DNA of 64,000 bases from JACKJP01 sp050249695 (lineage in GTDB: Bacteria > Pseudomonadota > Alphaproteobacteria > Rhizobiales > Tepidamorphaceae): contig JBFWQA010000001.1 in NCBI GenBank assembly GCA_050249695.1, positions 806,001 through 870,000 of the forward strand, in the 5' to 3' direction. Positions 42,664 through 51,664 of the stretch are shown piece after piece. Under the pieces are notes generated by a model that was not told where the DNA came from, made no database searches, and saw only the letters and a program-made list of their open reading frames with translations. Within the stretch, counting starts at the first letter, position 1. Each line of letters starts with the position of its first letter. Position numbers and translations under genes: made by a program.

Positions 42664-43770
42664 ATGGCGGCACGGCTGAGGGTCGTTGGGATGATGAGCG
42701 GCACGTCGATGGACGGCATCGAGACGGCGCTCATCGAAACGGACGGCGAATCCCTGTTCGCCTTCGGTCCGCATGAGAGCTTTGCGTTCGATCCGCAATC
42801 GCGCGAACGCCTGATGCAGGCCAAGACGTCTGCCCGCAGCGTGAAAAGCAGCAGCGAGCGGACGGGGATCATGGCCGAGGCGGAAACGCTCGTCGGCACC
42901 TTGCATGTAAGGGCGCTGGAGGCTTTCTTCGCCCGTCACGGCATGACCGCCGACGACATCGACCTTATCGGCTTTCACGGCCAGACTGTCTTCCACGCGC
43001 CCCAGCGCGGGATCACCGTACAACTGGGCGATGCGGCGGTTCTGGCAAGCGCTTTCCTGTGCGAGACGGCATATGACTTCCGATCCGCCGATGTCGCGGC
43101 GGGCGGCGAAGGCGCGCCCCTCGCGCCGGCCTATCACCGCGCGCTCGTTGCCATGTCCGATCTGCCGAGGCCCGTTATCGTCCTCAATCTCGGCGGTGTC
43201 GCCAATTTCACGGCCATCGACGCGGACGGAGACATGATCGCCTGCGATACGGGACCGGCGAACGCGCTGCTGGACGATTTCATGGCCGCCCGCACCGGCA
43301 GGCCCTATGATGACCAGGGGCGGCTGGCAGCGTCGGGCGTGGCCGATGAAACCGCGCTGGCGATGCTCATGGACGATCCCTATTTCGCCGCGCCCTATCC
43401 CAAATCGCTTGATCGCGATGCGTTCGACCCCGCGCCAGCCTATGCGCTTTCGGAGGCGGACGGCGCGGCCACGCTGACGGCCTTCAGCGCGCGCGCCGTC
43501 GCGGCCGGGCTGAGACTGCTGCCTTTTCGTCCGGAACTGATCATCGCGACCGGTGGCGGTGCGAAGAACCCGCACCTGCTCAGGACGATCGGGCTGGAGA
43601 CAGGCGTCCAGACCATCCCCGCGGAGAAGGCCGGGTGGAAGTCCCAGGCAATCGAGGCGCAATGCTTCGCCTATCTGGCGGCGCGCGTGAAACGCGGCCT
43701 CCCGATCACCTTCCCGACGACGACCGGCGTGCCGGCGCCGCTGGTGGGCGGGCGTCTCATCTCGCGCTAG
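42664..43770 (+). CDS. anmK: Anhydro-N-acetylmuramic acid kinase
   Basis: Hydrolyses and phosphorylates 1,6-anhydroMurNAc during cell-wall recycling, giving MurNAc-6-phosphate. 368 residues. The phosphate loop GMMSGTSMDGIE lies at residues 9-20, GFHGQTVFHAP near 101, VLNLGGVANFTAID near 177, CDTGPANALLDDF near 196 and ATGGGAKNPHLL near 296; all are family-specific. No murQ is nearby. Its TAG stop overlaps the stop of the convergent hydrolase gene within the palindrome CTAG (43767-43770). Confidence 0.94.
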   Translation: MAARLRVVGMMSGTSMDGIETALIETDGESLFAFGPHESFAFDPQSRERLMQAKTSARSVKSSSERTGIMAEAETLVGTLHVRALEAFFARHGMTADDIDLIGFHGQTVFHAPQRGITVQLGDAAVLASAFLCETAYDFRSADVAAGGEGAPLAPAYHRALVAMSDLPRPVIVLNLGGVANFTAIDADGDMIACDTGPANALLDDFMAARTGRPYDDQGRLAASGVADETALAMLMDDPYFAAPYPKSLDRDAFDPAPAYALSEADGAATLTAFSARAVAAGLRLLPFRPELIIATGGGAKNPHLLRTIGLETGVQTIPAEKAGWKSQAIEAQCFAYLAARVKRGLPITFPTTTGVPAPLVGGRLISR

Positions 43771-44435
43771 CGGCCGTAATCCTCACCGGATGCGATTTCC
43801 GCCAGCCGCGTGTCGAGATACGAGGCGCAATTCTCGATCAGTTCGTCGACCTTGTTCTCGAAGAAATGATTGGCGCCTTCCACGATCGTCTGTGTGATGC
43901 GGATGCCCTTCTGCGCCTTCAGCTTGTCCACGAGGCCCTTGATGTCTTTAGGCGGCGCCACCCGGTCCGCATCGCCATGGATGATCAGGCCGGAGGATGG
44001 GCAGGGCGCGAGAAAGCTGAAGTCATAGAGGTTGGCGGGCGGCGCGATGGAAATGAAGCCTTCCACCTCCGGGCGGCGCATCAGCAGCTGCATGCCGATC
44101 CATGCGCCGAACGAGAAACCGGCGATCCAGCAGGCGCGCGAATCCGGGTTGAACCCCTGCACCCAGTCCAGCGCGCCCGCCGCATCCGAAAGTTCGCCCA
44201 CACCGTGGTCGAATTCGCCTTGGCTGCGCCCCACGCCGCGGGAATTGAAGCGCAGAACCGCGAAACCGCGCTCGGCGAACATGTAGTAGAGACGGTAGAT
44301 GATCTGGTTGTTCATCGTCCCGCCGAATTGCGGGTGCGGATGCAGCAGAATCGCGATCGGCGCATCGCGACGCTTGGGCGGGTGGTAACGGCCTTCCAGC
44401 CGGCCTTCCGGCCCCGTAAAAATGACTTCCGGCAT
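43767..44435 (-). CDS. Alpha/beta hydrolase
   Basis: 222-residue serine hydrolase of the type seen beside suf genes in rhizobia. HPHPQFGGTMNN provides the oxyanion region, the nucleophile Ser is in AGFSFGAWIG near residue 108, HGDADRVAPP supplies the acid Asp and GANHFF the His, so the triad is complete. GRLEGRYHPPKRRDAPIAILLHPHP at the start is characteristic. The ATG at 44435 gives the normal length; 126 upstream codons overlap the suf promoter region and are not used. Substrate unknown. Confidence 0.87.
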   Translation of the reverse strand: MPEVIFTGPEGRLEGRYHPPKRRDAPIAILLHPHPQFGGTMNNQIIYRLYYMFAERGFAVLRFNSRGVGRSQGEFDHGVGELSDAAGALDWVQGFNPDSRACWIAGFSFGAWIGMQLLMRRPEVEGFISIAPPANLYDFSFLAPCPSSGLIIHGDADRVAPPKDIKGLVDKLKAQKGIRITQTIVEGANHFFENKVDELIENCASYLDTRLAEIASGEDYGR

Positions 44436-44495
44436 ACAGTTCTTTCCCTGACGCACCGGATGGCGGTCTACACCGGATCCGGTGCCCGCCATTCC

Positions 44496-44542
44496 TTGAC
44501 AAGGGGAGGTGACGCCCCTAGAAAACTTAGAACTATTCGAAA
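44496..44542 (+). promoter_or_regulatory. suf operon promoter with Irr/ICE-like iron box
   Basis: TTGACA (44496-44501), 17-base spacer, TAGAAA (44519-44524) predict a start near 44531. Straddling it is CTTAGAA-CTA-TTCGAAA (44526-44542), one mismatch per half from the Irr iron-control element as I remember it (TTTAGAA-N3-TTCTAAA). Rhizobial suf operons are controlled by Irr and/or RirA, and this site would allow direct repression in low iron. Confidence 0.6.
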
Positions 44543-44678
44543 CTGGCGCCGCCCCAGCAGGCTGCCGGGAAACAGGGCCTTCCGAACAAGAGGGCCTACT
44601 TATCATGAATGGAGGGTGGCGATGCAAGTTATCCGTTCGCCATTCATTCACAAGCTCCGTGCCGGGAGATGATAGAAC

Positions 44679-45848
44679 GTGACGGGTCGGCGATCCTATC
44701 TGGATTACAATGCGACCGCGCCGCTGCGCCCGCAGGCGCGGGAGGCGTTGCAGGCCGCGCTGTTGCTCGCCGGCAACCCTTCTTCGGTCTATGCCGAAGG
44801 GCGCAAGGCCCATGCGGCGCTGGAGGAGGCGCGCGAGAGGCTCGCAAGCCTGCTTGACGTGCGGCCGGCCGACATCATCTTCACCTCCGGTGGCAGCGAA
44901 GCGGCTGCGACACTGCTTTCACCGCGTTCCGGCGGGTCCGGCGACGCGTCGCGGACACGGCTGCTCATCGGCGCGGGCGAGCATGACTGCGTTCGCGCCG
45001 GCCACAGGTTCGACACCTCCGCCGTCGCCGCGATCGCGCTCGGCCGCGATGGCATGATCGATGTTGCCGCAGCGGAAGCGCAATTGTCGCGCACCGGGCA
45101 GGGCAGGCGACTGATCGCGGTTCAGGCCGCCAACAACGAAACCGGCGTGCTCCAGCCGCTCGCGGCCTTGAGGGATGCGGTCGGCGGCGAAGATACCTAT
45201 ATCGTTTGTGATGCCGTTCAGGCCTTCGGCCGGGTGAGCGTTGCGCGCGATGTCTGCCCGGCGGATGCGTTGCTCGTCTCCGCCCACAAGCTCGGCGGGC
45301 CGAAGGGCATCGGTGCGATCGCACTGCGCAACCCCGCCTTCGCCGTCGATCCGCTGGTGCGCGGCGGCGGTCAGGAGCGCGGCGCGCGGGCCGGAACGCA
45401 GAACGTGGCCGGCGCGGTGGCGTTTGCCGCGGCGGCTGAAGCGGCCGTGGCCGCCATGGTTCGTGAAGCCGAAAGGCTCTCGGAGATGAGGGACGACATG
45501 GAGTCGGCCGTGCTGGGCATGACGCCGGACGCCGTCATCGCCGGCGGTACCGCCGGCCGGCTGCCCAACACGTCGTGCATCGCTCTCGCCGGGCTTGATG
45601 CCCAGACGGCGCTGATGGCCTTCGATCTGAAAGGCGTCAGTATCAGCTCCGGCTCGGCTTGTTCGTCCGGCAAGGTGGGGGCTTCCCATGTGCTTCGCGC
45701 AATGGGATACGAGGACGCGCTGACGGCAGGTGCGATCCGCGTGAGCCTCGGTCATGAAACGGTGAAGGAAGATATCGAGATGTTTTTGTCCGCCTGGCGC
45801 GACATCACGCGTTCCCTTGAAGGACGCGGTCGCGTCGCGGCGGCCTGA
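44679..45848 (+). CDS. Cysteine desulfurase, IscS/NifS type (first desulfurase of suf cluster)
   Basis: PLP enzyme that mobilises sulphur from cysteine, 389 residues. DYNATAPLRPQA at the start, the PLP lysine in VSAHKLGGPKGIGAIAL near residue 205, and the mobile-loop cysteine in SSGSACSSGKVGASHVLRAMGY near 327 are clear. This is the IscS/NifS group, distinct from the SufS-type enzyme later in the same operon (the rhizobial sufS2). The start is GTG at 44679, with GGGAG ten bases upstream. No iscR-type regulator precedes it. 63 bases separate it from sufB. Confidence 0.93.
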   Translation: MTGRRSYLDYNATAPLRPQAREALQAALLLAGNPSSVYAEGRKAHAALEEARERLASLLDVRPADIIFTSGGSEAAATLLSPRSGGSGDASRTRLLIGAGEHDCVRAGHRFDTSAVAAIALGRDGMIDVAAAEAQLSRTGQGRRLIAVQAANNETGVLQPLAALRDAVGGEDTYIVCDAVQAFGRVSVARDVCPADALLVSAHKLGGPKGIGAIALRNPAFAVDPLVRGGGQERGARAGTQNVAGAVAFAAAAEAAVAAMVREAERLSEMRDDMESAVLGMTPDAVIAGGTAGRLPNTSCIALAGLDAQTALMAFDLKGVSISSGSACSSGKVGASHVLRAMGYEDALTAGAIRVSLGHETVKEDIEMFLSAWRDITRSLEGRGRVAAA

Positions 45849-45911
45849 AGACGCAACAGAACTAAGCAATCGCCAATCCGCGATCCTTGAAATCGCGAGA
45901 GGAGCAAAGAA

Positions 45912-47381
45912 ATGCCTGCAGTACGCGAGACGGTCGATCAGGTCTCACGGATCGACGTCGACAAATACAAATACGGGTTCACGACCGCCATCGAGGTGGA
46001 CAAGGCGCCCAAGGGACTGAACGAGGACATCGTTCGCTTCATTTCGGCAAAGAAGAACGAGCCGGAGTGGATGCTTGAGTGGCGGCTCGATGCCTATCGC
46101 CGCTGGTTGACGATGAAGGAACCGGTCTGGGCGAAGCTTCACTATCCCAGGATCGATTTCCAGAACCTCTATTATTACGCCGCGCCCCGGAGCCAGTCCG
46201 CGCCCAAGAGCCTGGACGAAGTCGATCCGGAATTGCTGCGCACCTATGAGAAGCTCGGTATTCCGCTGAAGGAGCAGGAAATGCTCGCCGGCGTCGAGGG
46301 CGCGCGTGTCGCGGTCGACGCGGTCTTCGATTCGGTGTCCGTCGTGACCACGTTCAAGAAGGAACTCGCAAAGGCGGGCGTGATTTTCTGCTCGATATCC
46401 GAGGCGATGCGCGAACACCCCGAACTGGTGCGCAAATATCTCGGTTCGGTCGTGCCGCCGAGCGACAATTTCTACGCGACGCTGAATTCGGCGGTGTTTT
46501 CCGACGGGTCCTTCGTCTACGTGCCCAAGGGCGTGCGCTGCCCGATGGAGCTTTCGACCTATTTCCGCATCAACGAGAAGGATACCGGCCAGTTCGAACG
46601 AACGCTCATCATCGCCGACGAGGGGTCATATGTTTCCTATCTGGAAGGCTGCACCGCGCCGATGCGAGATGAAAACCAGCTCCACGCCGCCGTGGTGGAA
46701 CTGATCGCGCTGGACGACGCGGAGATCAAGTACTCGACGGTCCAGAACTGGTATCCGGGCGACAAGGAAGGCAAGGGCGGCGTCTACAATTTCGTCACCA
46801 AGCGCGGCGATTGCCGCGGCCGCAATTCCAAGATTTCCTGGACGCAGGTCGAAACCGGTTCGGCGATCACCTGGAAATATCCCAGCTGCATCCTGCGCGG
46901 CGACAACTCGCGCGGCGAATTCTATTCCATCGCCATTTCCAATGGTCACCAGCAGGTCGACAGCGGTACCAAGATGATCCATCTCGGCAAGAACACGTCG
47001 AGCCGCATCATCTCCAAGGGCATCGCGGCGGGCGTATCGCAGAATACCTATCGCGGTCTTGTCTCGGCCCATGCGAAGGCGACCAACGCGCGCAACTTCA
47101 CGCAGTGCGACTCTCTGCTCATCGGCGACAAATGCGGTGCCCATACCGTGCCCTATATCGAATCCAAGAACATCAGCGCGACCTTCGAGCATGAGGCGAC
47201 CACCTCGAAAATCTCCGACGATCAGATGTTCTACTGCACGCAGCGCGGGCTATCCGAGGAAGAGGCCGTGGCGCTGATCGTCAACGGTTTCGTGCGCGAC
47301 GTCATCCAGCAGCTTCCGATGGAGTTCATGGTCGAAACCCAGAAACTCATCGGCATCAGCCTTGAAGGGAGCGTCGGGTGA
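45912..47381 (+). CDS. sufB: Fe-S scaffold subunit SufB
   Basis: 489-residue beta-helix subunit of the SufBCD scaffold on which [4Fe-4S] clusters are built. YGFTTAIEVDKAPKGL at the start, VPKGVRCPMELSTYFRIN, EGCTAPMRDENQLHAAVVE, SGTKMIHLGKNTSSRIISKG, NFTQCDSLLIGDKCGAHTVPYIE and EHEATTSKISDDQMFYCTQRGLSEEEA are diagnostic, with the essential Cys residues and the Glu/His region intact. GAGAGGAG precedes the ATG. Its TGA overlaps the GTG of the 55-residue membrane protein gene (GTGA). Confidence 0.97.
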   Translation: MPAVRETVDQVSRIDVDKYKYGFTTAIEVDKAPKGLNEDIVRFISAKKNEPEWMLEWRLDAYRRWLTMKEPVWAKLHYPRIDFQNLYYYAAPRSQSAPKSLDEVDPELLRTYEKLGIPLKEQEMLAGVEGARVAVDAVFDSVSVVTTFKKELAKAGVIFCSISEAMREHPELVRKYLGSVVPPSDNFYATLNSAVFSDGSFVYVPKGVRCPMELSTYFRINEKDTGQFERTLIIADEGSYVSYLEGCTAPMRDENQLHAAVVELIALDDAEIKYSTVQNWYPGDKEGKGGVYNFVTKRGDCRGRNSKISWTQVETGSAITWKYPSCILRGDNSRGEFYSIAISNGHQQVDSGTKMIHLGKNTSSRIISKGIAAGVSQNTYRGLVSAHAKATNARNFTQCDSLLIGDKCGAHTVPYIESKNISATFEHEATTSKISDDQMFYCTQRGLSEEEAVALIVNGFVRDVIQQLPMEFMVETQKLIGISLEGSVG

Positions 47382-47545
47382 CCTTCGACGCGACGGCGAT
47401 TGCGTGGTACGGCGCGGTCTGCGGACTGCTTTCGCTGACGGCGCCGCGTCTGGGCGGTCGCATCCCGCGGATCATCGCCGGTATCGTCGTCGGGATCGTC
47501 GCCGCGACCCTCCTGCCGCTGCTGCGGGCACAGTTGGGTCTCTGA
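47378..47545 (+). CDS. Small membrane protein between sufB and sufC (55 residues)
   Basis: GTG start overlapping the sufB stop by four bases (GTGA at 47378-47381), stop TGA at 47543. The protein has two hydrophobic stretches, AIAWYGAVCGLLSL and IIAGIVVGIVAATLLPLL, joined by a short basic linker (APRLGGRIPR), so a two-span membrane hairpin is likely. No family recognised. Tight translational coupling to sufB and its position before sufC (58 bases) argue that it is a real gene rather than a spacer. Confidence 0.68.
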   Translation: MTFDATAIAWYGAVCGLLSLTAPRLGGRIPRIIAGIVVGIVAATLLPLLRAQLGL

Positions 47546-47603
47546 CGGCGCCCTTACCGGTTTCAATTTTTAAGGCAGCGGACGCTGCAAGAGGAATGCA
47601 AGA

Positions 47604-48356
47604 ATGCTGGAAATCAAGAATCTGCATGTGAAGATCGCCGATGAGGACAAGATGATCCTCAATGGGATCGACCTGACGGTGGAAGACGGTCAGGTGGCGG
47701 CGATCATGGGGCCCAATGGGTCCGGCAAGTCGACGCTTTCCTATGTCCTCGCGGGCAAGGGCGACTACGAGGTCACGGAAGGCCAGATCCTTTTCAACGG
47801 AACCGACCTGCTGGAACTGGAGCCGGACGAGCGCGCCGCCGCAGGCGTCTTCCTCGCATTCCAGTACCCGATCGAGATCCCCGGGGTTGCGACCATGACC
47901 TTCCTGAAGGCCGCGATGAACGCGCAGCGCGCCGCGCGCGGGGAGGCGGAACTGACGATGCCGGAGTTCATGCGCACCGTCCGTAGTGCAGCCGAAAAGC
48001 TCCAGATCGATCAGGAAATGCTCAAGCGCCCACTCAATGTCGGATTTTCCGGCGGCGAGAAAAAGCGCAACGAAATCCTGCAGATGGCGCTGCTGGAGCC
48101 CAGACTTTGCGTCCTCGACGAAACCGATTCCGGCCTCGATATCGACGCGCTGCGGATTGTCGCCGACGGCGTCAACGCGCTTCGCGCTCCCGACCGTTCC
48201 TTCGTCGTCATCACCCACTATCAGCGGTTGCTCGACTATATCGTACCCGACGTCGTCCATATTCTCTCGCGCGGGAAGATCGTGAAGTCGGGGGACGCGG
48301 AACTCGCACGGCAGCTTGAAAAATCCGGCTACGCCGAATTCGTCGACGCCGCGTGA
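47604..48356 (+). CDS. sufC: Fe-S assembly ATPase SufC
   Basis: ABC-type ATPase of the SufBCD complex, 250 residues, soluble. Walker A is GPNGSGKST near residues 38-46; ABC signature FSGGEKKRNEILQM; Walker B LCVLDETDSGLDI with the catalytic Glu-like DE pair; and the H-loop VVITHYQRLLDYI near 205. These match SufC rather than a transporter ATPase (notably SGGEKKRNEI). AGAGGAA precedes the ATG. Confidence 0.97.
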   Translation: MLEIKNLHVKIADEDKMILNGIDLTVEDGQVAAIMGPNGSGKSTLSYVLAGKGDYEVTEGQILFNGTDLLELEPDERAAAGVFLAFQYPIEIPGVATMTFLKAAMNAQRAARGEAELTMPEFMRTVRSAAEKLQIDQEMLKRPLNVGFSGGEKKRNEILQMALLEPRLCVLDETDSGLDIDALRIVADGVNALRAPDRSFVVITHYQRLLDYIVPDVVHILSRGKIVKSGDAELARQLEKSGYAEFVDAA

Positions 48357-48369
48357 GGGATGTGACGCG

Positions 48370-49560
48370 ATGACGATGCAGATGACCAGAACCGAAACTC
48401 CGGCCGAGCGCGCTTTGACGCAGGATTTTGCGGCCCGCAGCGCTGCGCTCGGACAGACGGCGGCGCGGTCCGTGCTGTTCGGTCGCTTCAGCGAGATCGG
48501 CCTGCCGCACCGGCGGATCGAGGAATGGAAATATACCGATCTGCGCATGAAGCTGCGTGAAACGGCCGCGCCGGCGCCCTTCTCCCTGAAAACGCCGTCG
48601 GCGGGCCCGGGCGTCAGTGTTGAGAATTGCGTCGATCCGCTCGCGCTTGAAGAACGTTTCACGGGATTTGAGGGGCCGATCATCGATCTCGCCGCAGCGC
48701 TTGCCGATACCGGCATCAGCGTGAATGTCGAGGCGGGAGCGGACATCCGCGAACCGCTCCGCACGGCCTATGTGCAACCGAAAGGTATGCGCAGCCACGC
48801 CGCCTCGGTTTACCGTTTCGGCGACGCGGCGCATGCCACGGTCATCGAAACCATCAATGCCGCGCAGGGGGGCGGGCAGTCGCTCCAGAATACTCATCTG
48901 CATGTCGGGGACGGTTCGAACGTCACCTATATTCGCCACGTCGATGCCGGCGCAGGCGGCGCGCATCTCGGCGGGATTGCGGTGACCCTCGGCAAGGACG
49001 CGAAGTTCCGCATGCTGATCCTCGTCTCCAGCGGCGATCTTGTGCGCACTGATGTCGGTGTCCGCTTTACCGGCCCCGGGTCCGACGCGGATTTGCGTGG
49101 CCTGCATCTGGCCGGAAGCAAACGCCATGTCGATACGACGCTCTTCATCGACCATGCGGTGCCCGATTGCATCAGCCGGGAACTTTTCAAGTCGGTGCTC
49201 GACGACGAGGCGCGCAGCGTGTTCCAGGGCAAGATTCTGGTTCGGCCCGATGCGCAGAGGACGGACGGCAAGATGATGTCGCAGGCGTTGATGCTTTCCG
49301 ACAGGGCGGAAGCCGACAGCAAGCCCGAACTGGAGATTTATGCCGATGACGTCCAGTGTGGCCACGGTTCCACCACCGGGCAGATCGACGACACGTTCCT
49401 CTTCTACCTGATGGCACGGGGCATTCCGCGCCGCGAAGCGCAGGCGATGCTGGTATCCGCCTTCGCCAATGAAGTGTTCGGCGATTTCGATGAATCGCTC
49501 GCGGAAGAGTTTTCCGGCATCTCCGAGAGCTGGCTCGTCCGGCACCTGGGCAATCAATGA
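48370..49560 (+). CDS. sufD: Fe-S assembly protein SufD
   Basis: 396-residue beta-helix partner of SufB. The N-terminal GLPHRRIEEWKYTDLRMKL and C-terminal DDVQCGHGSTTGQIDDTFLFYLMARGIPRREAQAMLVSAFANEVF are characteristic, including the His-containing GHGSTTG. The ATG at 48370 is 13 bases after sufC; the frame is open further upstream within sufC. Its stop overlaps the sufS start (ATGA), so SufD and SufS are translationally linked. Confidence 0.94.
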   Translation: MTMQMTRTETPAERALTQDFAARSAALGQTAARSVLFGRFSEIGLPHRRIEEWKYTDLRMKLRETAAPAPFSLKTPSAGPGVSVENCVDPLALEERFTGFEGPIIDLAAALADTGISVNVEAGADIREPLRTAYVQPKGMRSHAASVYRFGDAAHATVIETINAAQGGGQSLQNTHLHVGDGSNVTYIRHVDAGAGGAHLGGIAVTLGKDAKFRMLILVSSGDLVRTDVGVRFTGPGSDADLRGLHLAGSKRHVDTTLFIDHAVPDCISRELFKSVLDDEARSVFQGKILVRPDAQRTDGKMMSQALMLSDRAEADSKPELEIYADDVQCGHGSTTGQIDDTFLFYLMARGIPRREAQAMLVSAFANEVFGDFDESLAEEFSGISESWLVRHLGNQ

Positions 49561-50789
49561 ACGCGAATGCTTCCGCATATGATGTCGAGGCGATCCGGCG
49601 GGATTTCCCGATTCTGGACCTTGAGGTCCACGGCAGGCCGCTGACCTATCTCGACAACGCCGCGTCGGCCCAGAAGCCGAAGGCGATGCTGGAGCGGGTT
49701 CAGCGGGCCTATTCGGCCGAGTATGCGAATGTCCATCGCGGTCTGCACTACCTCTCCAATCTGGCGACGGACAATTTCGAGGCCGCGCGCGAGACGGTGC
49801 GGCGCTTTCTCAATGCCCCAAGCGTCGATGAAATCATCTTTACCCGCTCAGCCACGGAGGCGATCAATCTTGCCGCCTTCTCTCTCGGCGAGCGGTTGGG
49901 CGAGGGCGACGAGATCGTGCTGTCGATCATGGAGCATCACGCCAACATCGTCCCCTGGCACATGCTGCGCGAGCGTAAGGGCGTCGTGCTGCGCTGGGCA
50001 CCGGTCGACGATGAGGGCGCGTTTCTCGTCGACGAGTTCGTCAGGCTGCTTGGGCCGAAGACGAAGATCGTCGCGCTTACGCATATGTCGAATGTTTTGG
50101 GCACGGTCACGCCGATCGCGGACATAGCGTCGTTCTGCCGCGAACGCGGGATCATCCTGCTCGTGGACGGCAGTCAGGGCGCCGTGCATATGCCGGTCGA
50201 CATACAGGCGCTCGGCTGCGACTTTTATTGCTTCACCGGCCACAAGACCTATGGCCCTACCGGCATCGGCGTCCTCTGGGGCCGCAAGACGATCTTGGAT
50301 ACGATGCCGCCCTTCAATGGTGGCGGTGAGATGATCGACGTCGTGACGACGGAAAACGTTACCTACGGCAAGGTTCCGCATCGTTTCGAGGCGGGCACGC
50401 CGCCCATCGTCCAGGCCATTGGCCTCGCCGCCTCCCTCGACTATATGGAGAAGATCGGCCGCTCCGCCATCGCCGCGCACGAGGCTGAACTGGGCGTCTA
50501 CGCGCACGATCAGCTTTCGAAGATCAATTCGCTCCGTATCATCGGCCGGGCGCCCGGCAAGGGAGCGATTATCTCGTTCGCGCTTGGCAATGCCCATTCG
50601 CATGACGTTTCGACCGTGCTCGACCGGTACGGCGTGGCCGTCAGGGCAGGCACGCATTGTGCCATGCCGTTGCTGGCGCGGTTTGGCGTAACCTCGACAT
50701 GCAGGGCATCGATTGCCATGTATAATACCAAAGCTGAGATCGACCGGCTCGTTGAGGCGGTCGACAAGGCGAGGACGTTTTTCGAATGA
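49557..50789 (+). CDS. sufS: Cysteine desulfurase SufS
   Basis: Group II cysteine desulfurase, 410 residues, supplying persulfide to SufBCD. FPILDLEVHGRPLTYLDNAASAQKP at the start, FTRSATEAINLAA, VDGSQGAVHMPVDIQALGCDFYCFTGHKTYGPTGIGVLWG with the PLP lysine, and the active-site Cys in VRAGTHCAMPLL (near residue 364) are all standard. No sufE gene is seen in the window. It overlaps sufD and sufT by four bases each. Confidence 0.96.
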   Translation: MNANASAYDVEAIRRDFPILDLEVHGRPLTYLDNAASAQKPKAMLERVQRAYSAEYANVHRGLHYLSNLATDNFEAARETVRRFLNAPSVDEIIFTRSATEAINLAAFSLGERLGEGDEIVLSIMEHHANIVPWHMLRERKGVVLRWAPVDDEGAFLVDEFVRLLGPKTKIVALTHMSNVLGTVTPIADIASFCRERGIILLVDGSQGAVHMPVDIQALGCDFYCFTGHKTYGPTGIGVLWGRKTILDTMPPFNGGGEMIDVVTTENVTYGKVPHRFEAGTPPIVQAIGLAASLDYMEKIGRSAIAAHEAELGVYAHDQLSKINSLRIIGRAPGKGAIISFALGNAHSHDVSTVLDRYGVAVRAGTHCAMPLLARFGVTSTCRASIAMYNTKAEIDRLVEAVDKARTFFE

Positions 50790-51193
50790 AGGTGGGTGAT
50801 ATGGCAGCGGAAGCGGAAAGCATGGATAAGGCGGTCGAGACAGCCGCGGACGCCGTGAGCGATGCCGGCAAGCTGCCGCCCGAGGAAGTTGCCCGGCTCA
50901 CCGACGACATCATCGCGGCGCTCAAGACAGTCTATGACCCCGAGATTCCGGCAGATATCTATGAGCTCGGGCTGATCTACAGGGTCGAACTGGAAGATGA
51001 CCGCTCGGTCAAGATCGACATGACGCTGACGGCACCGGCGTGTCCGGTCGCCGGCGAAATGCCGATCTGGGTCGAGAACGCGGTATCTTCTGTTGAGGGC
51101 GTCGGCCAGGTCGAGGTGAACATGGTGTTCGATCCGCCCTGGGATATGAGCCGGATGTCCGAGGAAGCGCGCGCGTCGCTGAATATGTGGTAA
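50786..51193 (+). CDS. sufT: SufT-type DUF59 protein (MIP18 family)
   Basis: 135 residues, about 30 of them an acidic, variable N-terminus (AEAESMDKAVETAADAVSD) ahead of the DUF59 domain: DDIIAALKTVYDPEIPADIYELGLIYRVE, then TLTAPACPVAGEMPIWV with the conserved Cys and VNMVFDPPWDMSRMSEEA. DUF59 proteins assist Fe-S maturation. It corresponds to the gene called sufX in some rhizobial operons. The ATG overlaps the sufS stop (ATGA). Confidence 0.9.
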   Translation: MKVGDMAAEAESMDKAVETAADAVSDAGKLPPEEVARLTDDIIAALKTVYDPEIPADIYELGLIYRVELEDDRSVKIDMTLTAPACPVAGEMPIWVENAVSSVEGVGQVEVNMVFDPPWDMSRMSEEARASLNMW

Positions 51194-51265
51194 TCTGTCC
51201 GGGAAGGCCTATATCGTGCGAAGAGCGCCATACCGGACCAAGCGAATACCGAAAGGCGGGCAGAA

Positions 51266-51628
51266 GTGAACAAGAGCTTTCTACCATCAGCGATGTCGAT
51301 AACGCCGGCCGCCGCCGCCCGCGTGCGGGAACTGCTTGAGTCCCGCCAGTCGGCCGAGGCAGGTTTGCGCCTGGGCATCGAAAAGGGCGGCTGCGCCGGC
51401 ATGAGCTACAAGATGGAGCTGGTCGACGCACCCGGGGCCGGGGACGACGTCATCGAACAGGATGGCGCCCGCGTATTCCTTGACCCGTCGGCAGTGTTGT
51501 TTCTGCTGGGAACGGAGATGGATTATCAGGTCGACAAGCTGGCGGCCCAGTTTGTCTTCAGAAATCCAAACGAGGTATCCGCCTGCGGATGCGGCGAATC
51601 CGTCAATCTCGTGGAAGCCAAACGCTGA
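51266..51628 (+). CDS. sufA: A-type Fe-S carrier SufA
   Basis: Receives clusters from SufBCD and passes them to apo-targets. 120 residues, with the three ligand cysteines at Cys43 (KGGCAGMSY) and Cys107/Cys109 (ACGCGES). MSITPAAAARVRELL is the usual start region; I use GTG at 51266, but the ATG at 51293 is possible and would give 111 residues. Last gene of the operon, 72 bases after sufT; it converges with the GGDEF gene. Confidence 0.92.
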   Translation: MNKSFLPSAMSITPAAAARVRELLESRQSAEAGLRLGIEKGGCAGMSYKMELVDAPGAGDDVIEQDGARVFLDPSAVLFLLGTEMDYQVDKLAAQFVFRNPNEVSACGCGESVNLVEAKR

Positions 51629-51664
51629 TCTGTCAGAGCGGTGCGGCAAGCGTACCGTTTAAGC

